Part shown: positions 1 to 6,561 of the stretch, in pieces
Numbering within the stretch: position 1 is the first letter of the stretch
How the letters are laid out: every line of letters begins with the position of its first letter
Assembly: GCA_030691735.1 (NCBI GenBank)
Contig: JAUYDS010000199.1
Span: forward strand, 1 to 43,769
Source: Candidatus Aminicenantota bacterium
GTDB taxonomy: Bacteria > Acidobacteriota > Aminicenantia > Aminicenantales > UBA4085
Direction of reading: 5' to 3'
Length of the DNA stretch: 43,769 bases
Notes under the pieces: model-generated
Told to the model about the DNA's origin: nothing
The model's input: only the letters and a program-made list of their open reading frames with translations
Databases searched by the model: none
Position numbers and translations under genes: made by a program

Positions 1-193
1 TCTTTCCGATATTTGGGGCACCAGACCAGATGGTAGGACGTGTCGTAGACCGAATGACTCGTTCGTCGGAGCGTCACCCCCGTAATTTATCATACCCCCG
101 AGCACGGGCCTAGCTGGATAAGGGGGACTTTCCGGTCCCCCTTATAACCCCCTCGGAACGGCATGCATTCTTCCCCGCGGCAAGCCGCGGGGC
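1..193. other. Gene-free left edge with two palindromes
   Basis: No coding region could be supported here. The stretch is richer in G+C than the AT-rich gene that follows it and contains two strong hairpins (listed separately). The frame of the following gene stays open back to 122 but has a stop at 119-121 and no start codon in that extension. The segment may be the end of an inserted element, or simply spacer DNA next to a broken gene. What lies left of the window is unknown. Confidence 0.5.
119..144. repeat. Perfect 10-bp stem hairpin
   Basis: TAAGGGGGAC (119-128) is followed by a six-base loop TTTCCG and its exact reverse complement GTCCCCCTTA (135-144). There is no T-run after either arm, so a simple rho-independent terminator is not supported. 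It could be a structured end of a mobile element or a REP-type palindrome. Confidence 0.6.
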
Positions 194-197
194 ATGC
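161..197. repeat. REP-like palindrome beside the gene fragment
   Basis: CCCCGCGG (173-180), loop CAAG, CCGCGGGG (185-192) form a perfect 8-bp stem. A flanking GCATGC on each side (161-166 and 192-197) can extend the stem across an internal loop. The design resembles bacterial REP/IS200-type hairpins. The start codon of the following gene fragment lies inside the right end of the structure, which suggests the palindrome entered or flanks a break in that gene. Confidence 0.5.
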
Positions 198-1069
198 TGC
201 AAAGGGTTTCGTCAATTAAAATGTTTTCCTTTTCTACCATATATTCCGAACAAGAATTTAATAATGCAAAAGAAGAAATCATTAACAAAAAGGATCTATT
301 GAGAGATCCAGAATGCTTAATGATAATTCATTCATCATTTATCAGGATTATAGATAATATTCGAAAGGAACCCTTTGTTGAACTTGGCAGTATTTGTACA
401 ATCTATCAAGGAATAATCACAGGCGACAATAGTAAATACATCTCGAGCTCTAAATCTGGAAAAAAGTGGGAAAAGATTATAAGGGGTAGAGATATTGATC
501 GCTATTGTTTAAAATTTGGTAATAATTATGTGTATTATGAACCAAAACTCCTTTGGAGTAATACAAATCTTATTATGTTTAATGTTGAAGAAAAGCTGAT
601 AAGTAGACAAACTAGCGATCATTTAGCTGCAACATTTGATCACGAAGCGTATTTTTCTCTCGATAGTACGCACGTTATCCATCTAAGAAAACCTATTTTT
701 TCATTGAAATATTTACTTGGTTTATTTAATAGCCGTCTCATGAATTATATATACTCAAATCGAGTACAAGAAAGCAATCGGGTTTTTGCCCAGGTTAAAG
801 CAATAAATCTCAAACCTCTTCCAATTAGAACCATTGATTTTTCAAACGCTGTCGAGCGAGACACACATAATCAATTAGTGTCCCTGGTTGAAATTATTCT
901 TTCTTTAAATAAAAAAATACAGAAAGTCGCTGGATACGAAAAAGTCCAAATCCAACATCAGATCGAAAAAACCGACCGCGAAATCGACGAGCTGGTATAT
1001 AAACTCTATGGAATTACGGATGCGGAACGCGCTATAATCGAAAAAGAAACGGACAGGAACAAATCATGA
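194..1069 (+). pseudogene. C-terminal fragment of Eco57I/type IIG restriction-modification enzyme
   Basis: The 291-residue product matches, by recognisable motifs, the C-terminal target-recognition part of Eco57I-like type IIG or stand-alone N6-adenine methyltransferases. It shows an IYQGIITGDN strand, a GRDIDRY segment, VYYEPKLLW, the RQTSDHLAATFD block, LLGLFNSRLMNYIYS, and a coiled tail ending ELVYKLYGITDAE. The family's N-terminal nuclease and SAM-binding methyltransferase domains (including the NPPY motif) are absent, and the upstream DNA is a palindrome rather than coding sequence. I therefore read it as a 5'-truncated gene with no catalytic activity of its own. No convincing ribosome binding site precedes the ATG at 194. 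It is strikingly AT-rich compared with the rest of the window, a sign of transfer. Its stop overlaps the hicB start (ATGA). It could alternatively be a separately expressed specificity subunit, but I consider that less likely. Confidence 0.7.
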
Positions 1070-1290
1070 AAGAGTACAACTATACGATCATCTTGGAACG
1101 AGAAGAGGACGGCGGATATCACGCCTTCTGCCCTGCACTCCCCGGTTGTCACACACAGGGAGACAGCTATGATGAGACGATGCATAACATCGAGGATGCC
1201 ATAAAACTATATATCGAAAGCCTTAAAGCCCATCGTGAGCCTATTCCTTATGAGGACATAACGATAAAGCCTTTGAGGGTATCGGTTTGA
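1066..1290 (+). CDS. hicB: HicB-family antitoxin
   Basis: A 74-residue HicB-type protein: the N-terminal strand pattern YTIILEREEDGGYHAFCPALPGCHTQGDSYDETMHNIEDAIKLY is reproduced almost exactly as in the HicB fold (partial RNase H-like). Only the antitoxin core is present, with no added C-terminal DNA-binding helix-turn-helix or ribbon-helix-helix, so its autoregulatory ability is doubtful. HicB antitoxins bind and block HicA, an mRNA interferase. The start codon overlaps the stop of the upstream gene fragment by four bases and its stop overlaps the TTG start of the hicA remnant, giving hicB-hicA order (the reverse of the commoner hicA-hicB). The gene lies at the boundary of the AT-rich island next to tRNA-Asn. 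Since the toxin appears broken, the antitoxin may be orphaned. Confidence 0.85.
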   Translation: MKEYNYTIILEREEDGGYHAFCPALPGCHTQGDSYDETMHNIEDAIKLYIESLKAHREPIPYEDITIKPLRVSV

Positions 1291-1430
1291 CGCCAAAGCT
1301 TCCCAGCCTTAAAGCGAGAGAAATCGTTAAAGTCGCAAAAAAGATAGGGTTCGAATTCGACCGTCAATCTTTCGGCGTGTATAAAAATTGGCTCCCCGGG
1401 ACGGACTCGAACCGCCAACCTATTGGTTAA
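1287..1430 (+). pseudogene. hicA: Truncated HicA toxin running into tRNA-Asn
   Basis: A TTG at 1287 overlapping the hicB stop begins a frame reading MTPKLPSLKAREIVKVAKKI, then GFEFDRQSFGVYKN. The first 28 residues are typical of HicA (double-stranded-RNA-binding-like mRNA interferase). HicA proteins normally continue RQxGSHxxY/F, with the His of GSH needed for RNA cleavage. Here the GSH tripeptide is missing and the frame crosses at 1389 into the 3' end of tRNA-Asn on the opposite strand, ending at TAA 1428-1430 (47 codons). The C-terminal part of HicA is replaced by antisense tRNA sequence. The product is almost certainly non-toxic. The gene was probably cut when the element integrated at, or was remodelled next to, the tRNA. 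Confidence 0.7.
1389..1410. other. Putative attachment-site half at tRNA-Asn 3' end
   Basis: The composition changes from AT-rich foreign-looking DNA to host-like DNA exactly at the CCA end of tRNA-Asn, and a toxin gene is cut at the same base. This is the pattern left when an integrative element uses the tRNA 3' end as its att site. No integrase and no second copy of the tRNA 3' end lie inside the window, so the other boundary, if it exists, must be to the left. This is inference from position and composition. Confidence 0.4.
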
Positions 1431-1464
1431 CAGCCAACCGCTCTGCCAATTGAGCTACCGGGGA
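1389..1464 (-). tRNA. tRNA-Asn (GTT anticodon)
   Basis: On the minus strand a full cloverleaf can be drawn. The acceptor stem is TCCCCGG (plus 1458-1464) paired with CCGGGGA (plus 1393-1399). It has a D-arm beginning GCTCAATTGG, an anticodon loop CTGTTAA giving GTT, a T-arm with the TTCGAGT loop, a discriminator G and a genome-encoded CCA at 1389-1391. Its length is 76 nt including CCA. The 3' end faces the AT-rich HicBA/restriction-modification fragment, the usual orientation for a site used by tRNA-targeting integrases. Confidence 0.95.
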
Positions 1465-1536
1465 GCGATCCGGATTAAATTATCATAAACCGACCTGGAT
1501 TTCAATCTTTGGTCAGCCTCGCTCGGCCCGCCCATT

Positions 1537-1565
1537 TTGACAAAACGGCGCCTCTATGCTATTTG
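1537..1565 (+). promoter_or_regulatory. Promoter of the PEPCK gene
   Basis: A perfect TTGACA (1537-1542) is followed after 17 bp by TATTTG (1560-1565), preceded by an extended TG (TGC). The TTG of the -35 box is also the first start codon in the PEPCK frame, which argues against using that upstream start. The distance to the chosen ATG at 1594 leaves a short leader of about 20 bases. Confidence 0.5.
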
Positions 1566-1593
1566 TGTCCTTCCCTTAAGGAAAGGACCACGT

Positions 1594-3369
1594 ATGACCA
1601 CGCCGCTTGAACGCTGGGTCGACGAGCAGGCCCGCCTCTTCCAACCGAAAGAGATCTACTGGTGCGACGGGTCGGAAGGCGAGGCCCATCGGCTCATCGA
1701 CAAAGGCATCCGCGAAGAGAAGATCGGCGCTAATCCCATCTTCCGCGAGCTGAACCACCGCTCCTGGCCCAAATCCTATCTCCACCGCAGCCACCCCACC
1801 GACGTCGCCCGCACCGAGCATCTGACCTTCGTCTGTCATCCCGAGAAAGAGCAGTCCGGCCCGAACAACAATTGGATGGACCCGGCCGAAGCTAAAACGC
1901 GATTGACCGCGCTGTCCCGCGGGGCCATGCGCGGCCGGACGATGTACGTCCTTCCCTATATGATGGGCCATCCCGATTCGCCCTACGCCCGGGCCTGCAT
2001 CCAGATCACCGACATATCCTACGTCGCCGTCAGCATGAGGATCATGACCCGGATGGGACGGCACACGATCAAGAAGATCGGCAATTCGGAGAATTTCGTC
2101 AAAGGCATCCATTCGGTCGGAGATTTCGATCCGGACCGGCGGTTCATCATGCATTTTCCCCAGGACAGCCTCGTCTGGAGCATCGGCTCGGGCTACGGCG
2201 GCAACGCCTTGCTGGGGAAAAAATGTTTCTCGCTCCGCATCGCCTCCTACCTCGGCCTGCGCCAGATGTGGCTGGCCGAGCACATGGTCATCATCGGCAT
2301 CGAGGACATCAAGGGGAACGTGACCTACGTCACGGCAGCCATGCCCTCGGCCTGCGGCAAGACGAACCTGGCCATGATGGAGTCCGCCCTCCCTGAATAC
2401 AAGGTCTATACCATCGGCGACGACATCGCCTGGATGAACGTCGGCCCGGACGGCCGGCTCTGGGCCATCAACCCGGAAGCGGGATTCTTCGGCGTCGCCC
2501 CAGGCACGTCGATGAAGACCAACCCGAACATGATCCGGACGCTGAAGGTCTCGAACTTTTATCCGACCCTCTTCACCAACGTCGGCCTCGACCTCGACGC
2601 GAACGAGCCCTGGTGGGAAGGATTGGAAGGCCCGCCGAAGAACATGTTGGACTGGCAGGGCCGGCCGTGGGATCCCTCCAAAGGAACGAAGGCGGCCCAT
2701 CCGAACTCGCGCTTCACCGTCTCGCTCTACAACTGCCCGACGCTGTCCAAGCAGTTCGACAACCCGCAGGGCGTGCCGATCTCGGCCATCCTCCTCGGCG
2801 GCCGCCGCTCGCGGGGCGTCCCGCTCGTGACCGAAGCGTTTGACTGGAGCCACGGCGTCTTCATGGGGGCCCGGATGGGATCGGAGACGACGGCTGCGGC
2901 GGCCGGCCAGGTCGGCGTCCTACGCCGGGATCCGTTCGCCATGCTCCCCTTCTGCGGCTACAACATGGGCGATTATTTCCGCCATTGGATCAACATGGGC
3001 GGTTTCATCACCAAACCGCCGAAGATCTACTCCGTCAACTGGTTCCGCACGGACGAGAACGGCAAGTTCCTCTGGCCGGGCTTCGGCGACAACATCCGGG
3101 TCATCAAATGGATCGTCGACCGGGTGAACGGCAAGGCACGGGCCAAGGAAACGCCCATCGGTTTCGTCCCGGACCTGGACGATTTCGACAGGGACGGCCT
3201 GAAGACGTCCCGTCGGGACATGGAAAAGCTTTTAGAGGTCAAGCCCGAGGAATGGCGGGATGAGATCGGGGATATCAAGTCCTTCCTGGATCGGTTCGGT
3301 CGGCACGTGCCCTATGAAATGTGGCAGAACTACGAAACGCTGGCCTCCCGTCTCAAAACCGGATCCTAA
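1594..3369 (+). CDS. pckG: Phosphoenolpyruvate carboxykinase (GTP)
   Basis: Cytosolic enzyme converting oxaloacetate + GTP to phosphoenolpyruvate + CO2 + GDP, at the branch between gluconeogenesis and C4 metabolism; in anaerobes it may also run toward oxaloacetate. The 591-residue length fits the GTP family (about 600), not the ATP family (about 530). The PEPCK-specific P-loop region PSACGKTNLAM is at about residue 251 and the metal-binding GDDIAWM at about 275. NPEAGFFGVAPGTS, GGRRSRGVPLV and the FMGARMGSETTAAAAG loop follow. I chose ATG 1594, with AAGGAAAGGA just upstream, over frame-compatible starts from 1537 because those fall in the -35 box and add a non-conserved leader. Its stop overlaps by 4 bp the stop of the convergent helicase-loader gene. 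Malic enzyme and complex I in the same window suggest a common role in C3/C4 and redox metabolism. Confidence 0.97.
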   Translation: MTTPLERWVDEQARLFQPKEIYWCDGSEGEAHRLIDKGIREEKIGANPIFRELNHRSWPKSYLHRSHPTDVARTEHLTFVCHPEKEQSGPNNNWMDPAEAKTRLTALSRGAMRGRTMYVLPYMMGHPDSPYARACIQITDISYVAVSMRIMTRMGRHTIKKIGNSENFVKGIHSVGDFDPDRRFIMHFPQDSLVWSIGSGYGGNALLGKKCFSLRIASYLGLRQMWLAEHMVIIGIEDIKGNVTYVTAAMPSACGKTNLAMMESALPEYKVYTIGDDIAWMNVGPDGRLWAINPEAGFFGVAPGTSMKTNPNMIRTLKVSNFYPTLFTNVGLDLDANEPWWEGLEGPPKNMLDWQGRPWDPSKGTKAAHPNSRFTVSLYNCPTLSKQFDNPQGVPISAILLGGRRSRGVPLVTEAFDWSHGVFMGARMGSETTAAAAGQVGVLRRDPFAMLPFCGYNMGDYFRHWINMGGFITKPPKIYSVNWFRTDENGKFLWPGFGDNIRVIKWIVDRVNGKARAKETPIGFVPDLDDFDRDGLKTSRRDMEKLLEVKPEEWRDEIGDIKSFLDRFGRHVPYEMWQNYETLASRLKTGS

Positions 3370-4127
3370 AACCGGTAGTTCGCCTGCTTGACGAGGCGGC
3401 GGTAGTCCTTCCCCCACATCTCGACGACCTTGCACATTTCGTAGATCCGCGAGCGCAGGCGGTAACCGATGCGGTCGATCAGGGTGTCATCCCCTTTTTT
3501 GTTCATCTCGGACTTTTTGAACATAGGCTGGCGGGTGTCTTCTTCTTCCGCGGTGTCGAGAAAATTCGAGGTGAAGATCGTCATTTTCTTCTGGTTGTAG
3601 CGGTGGTTGATGATATAAAAAACCGTCTCTTCGACCCAGGAGGACGACCGTTTCGCCCCAAGCTCGTCCAGGACGAGCACCTTGCTCTCGAAGACGGGTT
3701 CCAGGATATCCGATTCGGAGAGGACGGAATCCGGGGTGAATGTGCTCTGGATATCCCGGATGAGATCGCGGAAATCGTAGAACAGGCACGGTGCGCCTTT
3801 ATCCTGCATCAGCTCGCGGATGATCGCCACGGCCAAGTGCGTCTTGCCGACGCCGGGAGGGCCGATGAAGAGGAGGCCGATCTCCTGGACCGGATAATTC
3901 TCGACGATCTTCCTCGAGATTTTGAGCGCGTCGCGGTGCGAATCATCGTGGATCTCGAAATTGGCAAGCGCGCATTTTTCGTATCGTTTCGGGATGCGCG
4001 CTTTTTCGAGCAGGGCCCGGCCCTGGCGGTCAAGGAAGCATCGGCAGCGCCGGGCCTCGGAGCGGCCTTCGACGTTCTCGATGACCCAGCCGGTGTCCTG
4101 ACATAAGGAGCAAGCGGTGTCCGCCAT
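3366..4127 (-). CDS. DnaC/DnaI-like AAA+ ATPase (helicase loader-like)
   Basis: A 253-residue ATPase of the DnaC/IstB group. An N-terminal cysteine cluster (CxxC at 6-9, CRC at 28-30) resembles the zinc-binding head of DnaI-type loaders. The AAA+ core has Walker A GPPGVGKTHLA at about 89-99, Walker B VLVLDELG at about 150-157, a sensor-1-like TIFTSNF and an arginine-rich DRIGYRLRSRIYEM segment. Proteins like this load the replicative helicase DnaB; IstB relatives help transposition, but no transposase is adjacent. The start codon overlaps the stop of the upstream sigma-factor gene by one base (TGATG), so the two are probably translationally coupled, and the gene is last in the dnaK operon. 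Its job in a heat-shock operon is unknown; restarting replication after stress is a guess. Confidence 0.85.
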   Translation of the reverse strand: MADTACSLCQDTGWVIENVEGRSEARRCRCFLDRQGRALLEKARIPKRYEKCALANFEIHDDSHRDALKISRKIVENYPVQEIGLLFIGPPGVGKTHLAVAIIRELMQDKGAPCLFYDFRDLIRDIQSTFTPDSVLSESDILEPVFESKVLVLDELGAKRSSSWVEETVFYIINHRYNQKKMTIFTSNFLDTAEEEDTRQPMFKKSEMNKKGDDTLIDRIGYRLRSRIYEMCKVVEMWGKDYRRLVKQANYRF

Positions 4128-4969
4128 CAGTTCAAGTATCCTCTCAGCTGCCGGAGGGCGCTCGACCGGGACAACCGGTGCATCGCTTTCTGTTCGATCT
4201 GCCGGATGCGTTCCCTTGTCAGGTGGAGCCGGTCGCCGATCTCCTGGAGCGTCCGGGGCTGGTCGTCGTCCAGCCCAAAGCGCAATTTTAGCACAAGAGC
4301 TTCCTTTTCATCCAATCCTTCGAGCATTTCCCGGATCTGGTGCTGGATGGAGTTCTTGATGATCTGGTATTCCACCGAGGGCGAAATCTCGTCGCTGATC
4401 TTCTCTTCGATCTCCAGGTCGTCCTCGTTGAACCGGTCGCTCAGCGAGACGTCCTTCTCGGCGAGCATCTCCAGGTCCTCCAAATCGATCACCGAGATCC
4501 CCATGGTCCCGGCGATCTCCTCGCGGGTGGGGTCCCGGCCGAGATCGGCTTTGAGCTGGGCCGCTTTTCGTTTCATCTGCAGGATCTGATCCGACAGCTT
4601 TTGGGGGATATGGCAGATGCGCGCCGCCTGGGTCAGGGCGTGGATGACGGCCTGGCGGATCCACCACACGGCATACGAAATGAACTTGACGTTCCGCTGA
4701 GGATCGTAGCGTTTGGCCGCTTCGATCAGGCCGAGATTGCCTTCGTTGATGAGGTCGAGCAGGCTCATCCCCATCCCCTGATATTTTTTCACGTAGGAGA
4801 CCACGAAACGGAGGTTGGACTCGATCAGCTCTTTGAGCGCCGCGGGATCGCCCTGGTGGATACGCTGCCCGAGCGTCTTTTCCTGTTCTTCGGCATGGAC
4901 CGGGATTTTGGAGATCTGCTCCAAGTAGAGCCGGAGGTTGCGCGATTCTAAATAATCCTGGTAGTCCAT
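4127..4969 (-). CDS. Sigma-70 family RNA polymerase sigma factor (group 2-like)
   Basis: A 280-residue primary-like sigma factor. Region 1.2/2.1 starts at LRLYLEQISKIP. Region 2 contains NLRFVVSYVKKYQGMGMSLLDLINEGNLGL and the promoter-melting FISYAVWWIRQAV. Region 3 includes PQKLSDQILQMKRKAAQL, and region 4 ends in the helix-turn-helix TLQEIGDRLHLTRERIRQIEQKAMHRL. It lacks the long N-terminal region 1.1 and the non-conserved insertion of housekeeping RpoD, so it is more like an alternative group 2 factor. It lies in the dnaK-dnaJ-hspR transcription unit, 18 bp after hspR, and overlaps the next gene by one base. It could be the heat-shock or stationary-phase sigma of this organism (functional analogue of RpoH/RpoS), or a second copy of the vegetative factor. 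Sequence reading alone cannot decide this. Confidence 0.92.
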   Translation of the reverse strand: MDYQDYLESRNLRLYLEQISKIPVHAEEQEKTLGQRIHQGDPAALKELIESNLRFVVSYVKKYQGMGMSLLDLINEGNLGLIEAAKRYDPQRNVKFISYAVWWIRQAVIHALTQAARICHIPQKLSDQILQMKRKAAQLKADLGRDPTREEIAGTMGISVIDLEDLEMLAEKDVSLSDRFNEDDLEIEEKISDEISPSVEYQIIKNSIQHQIREMLEGLDEKEALVLKLRFGLDDDQPRTLQEIGDRLHLTRERIRQIEQKAMHRLSRSSALRQLRGYLN

Positions 4970-4987
4970 GTCAGGGATGGTTCGGGA

Positions 4988-5389
4988 TCAGATCTTTACG
5001 ATCTTCGTCTGGGTCAGCGGGACCAGGCCGCTGCGCTTGCTCTCGAACTCGTCCTCCCGTCCGGAGAAGAATTCCTTTTTGACGAATTCCAGAAGCTCAT
5101 TGACCTCCGTTTCGATCCGTTCGATCTTCGTCCGCATATTGAGGACGACCTCGACGCCGGCCAGGTTCACGCCCAGGTCGCGGACGAGATTGAGAATCAA
5201 CTCCAACTGCTTGAGATCCTCGTCGGTGTACAGGCGGGTGTTCCCCTCGCTCCTGGACGGCCAAAGCAGGCCTTCGCGTTCATAGAGCCGCAGGGTCTGG
5301 GGATGGATGTTGTAGCGCCGGGAAACACTGCTGATGTGATACGTCGTCCGGTTGTCCTTCTCCTTGGCGCCCGATGTCCGTTTTCTCAT
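4988..5389 (-). CDS. hspR: HspR-like MerR-family heat-shock repressor
   Basis: A 133-residue MerR-family regulator with the winged helix-turn-helix motif YHISSVSRRYNIHPQTLRLYEREGLL at about 17-42, then EGNTRLYTDEDLKQLELI, then a dimerisation helix that is clearly coiled (LNMRTKIERIETEVNELLEFVKKEF). The YNIHPQTLRLYEREGLL core is characteristic of HspR. HspR represses dnaK operons in Actinobacteria, epsilonproteobacteria and others, with DnaK as co-repressor. The location directly after dnaJ (10 bp gap) matches the classical dnaK-(grpE)-dnaJ-hspR order and implies autoregulation from the dnaK promoter. I did not find the canonical HAIR operator upstream of dnaK; an 18-bp tandem repeat is present there instead. 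Confidence 0.92.
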   Translation of the reverse strand: MRKRTSGAKEKDNRTTYHISSVSRRYNIHPQTLRLYEREGLLWPSRSEGNTRLYTDEDLKQLELILNLVRDLGVNLAGVEVVLNMRTKIERIETEVNELLEFVKKEFFSGREDEFESKRSGLVPLTQTKIVKI

Positions 5390-5399
5390 CTCGGTTCCC

Positions 5400-6506
5400 T
5401 CACATCCCCTCCCGGGGGTTCGCGCCGGACAGCTTTTCCAGCTCTTTCATCAGCTCCCGCACCCTCTGGTCGGCGAACGGAGGCGGAACGATGCTCACTT
5501 CGACGTACTCGTCGCCCCGCGCCCTGCCGCCCGGCACGGGCGCTCCCATCTCCCGGATCCTGAATTTTTGGCCCGATTTCGTTCCCGGCGGGATCTTGAT
5601 CGTCGAATGGCCTTCGAGAGTCGGGACGTCGATCTTGGCCCCGAGCGTCGCCTCCGGGACCGTGATCGGGAGTTTGACGTAGATGTTCGAACCTTCCCGT
5701 TTGAAGAGGGGGTGGGCCGTGACTTCGATGGTGATATAGAGATCGCCCTGCGGGCCGCCGTTGTGGCCGGCGTTCCCCCTGTCCGGGATGCGGACTTTGG
5801 AGCCGGTATCCACGCCGGCGGGGATGCGGACGTTGATGAGCTCGGACCGCTGGACAGCGCCTTGGCCCCGGCAGTCCGCGCAGTCCGCTCCCCGAACGGC
5901 GCCGCTGCCGCCGCAGGAAGGGCAGGTCGTGGAGGCCTTCAGAGATCCGCGCTGGATATAGGCCCGGCCGCTGCCGCCGCAAACGGGGCAGGCTTTGGCC
6001 CTCCCGCCCTGGCCCGAGCCCGTCCCTCCGCACGAAGCGCAGTTCGCCGTCCGGCTCAACTTGATCTTGGTCTGCAGGCCGCGAATGGCGTCCTCGAAAC
6101 CGATGGTCATCGTGTAAATGAGATCTTCGCCGCGTTCGGGACGGACCTGGGCCGTCTGACCCGCCCCGGCTCCTCCGAACATGTTCTCGAAGAAGTCGCG
6201 GAACGAGGATGTCCCGGAATCGGAGAAATTGAATCCTTCGAACCCTGAAGAATACGTCCCCCGCGGACCGCCGCCGGCCGGGGGCCTATCGCCCGCGAAG
6301 CCGAATTGATCGTACTGGCTCTTTTTCTTGGGATCGCTGAGGACGGCGTAGGCCCCCTGGATCTCTTTGAACTTGGCCTCGGCCGATTTGTCTCCGGGAT
6401 TGAGGTCGGGGTGATATTTTCGGGCCAGCTTGCGATAGGCTTTTTTGAGCTCGGCGACCGTCGCTTTCCGGTCGACCCCGAGGATATCATAGTAGTCTTT
6501 GTTCAT
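5400..6506 (-). CDS. dnaJ: Chaperone protein DnaJ
   Basis: A 368-residue type I DnaJ. The J domain (1-70) carries the HPD motif at 32-34. A G/F-rich linker runs from about 72 to 125. Four CxxCxGxG-type zinc repeats lie at about 156-216 ([32 protein letters not shown]). The C-terminal substrate-binding domains follow, with the usual [19 protein letters not shown] and MGAPVPG blocks. DnaJ delivers unfolded clients to DnaK and stimulates its ATPase. It sits 55 bp downstream of dnaK and 10 bp upstream of hspR. No grpE separates dnaK and dnaJ, unlike many HspR-type operons, so the nucleotide-exchange factor must be encoded elsewhere. Confidence 0.97.
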   Translation of the reverse strand: MNKDYYDILGVDRKATVAELKKAYRKLARKYHPDLNPGDKSAEAKFKEIQGAYAVLSDPKKKSQYDQFGFAGDRPPAGGGPRGTYSSGFEGFNFSDSGTSSFRDFFENMFGGAGAGQTAQVRPERGEDLIYTMTIGFEDAIRGLQTKIKLSRTANCASCGGTGSGQGGRAKACPVCGGSGRAYIQRGSLKASTTCPSCGGSGAVRGADCADCRGQGAVQRSELINVRIPAGVDTGSKVRIPDRGNAGHNGGPQGDLYITIEVTAHPLFKREGSNIYVKLPITVPEATLGAKIDVPTLEGHSTIKIPPGTKSGQKFRIREMGAPVPGGRARGDEYVEVSIVPPPFADQRVRELMKELEKLSGANPREGM

Positions 6507-6561
6507 GGCCGGCCCCCCCGGCGCATTTTATCATACACAAAAACCGGAGGTTCTTGCAGCC

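Noticed and set aside
1537-1593. Upstream extension of PEPCK starting at TTG
   Set aside because: The TTG is the -35 hexamer of a good promoter and the added residues are not conserved; ATG 1594 has an AAGGA-like site.
1576-2853. Long minus-strand frame opposite the PEPCK gene
   Set aside because: Codon-bias shadow of pckG; the product is Arg/Val/Asp-rich with no domain pattern.
3366-4127. IstB transposition helper (IS21) for the DnaC-like gene
   Set aside because: No IstA transposase or terminal repeats are near, the gene is coupled to the sigma factor, and an N-terminal cysteine cluster fits DnaI-like loaders better.
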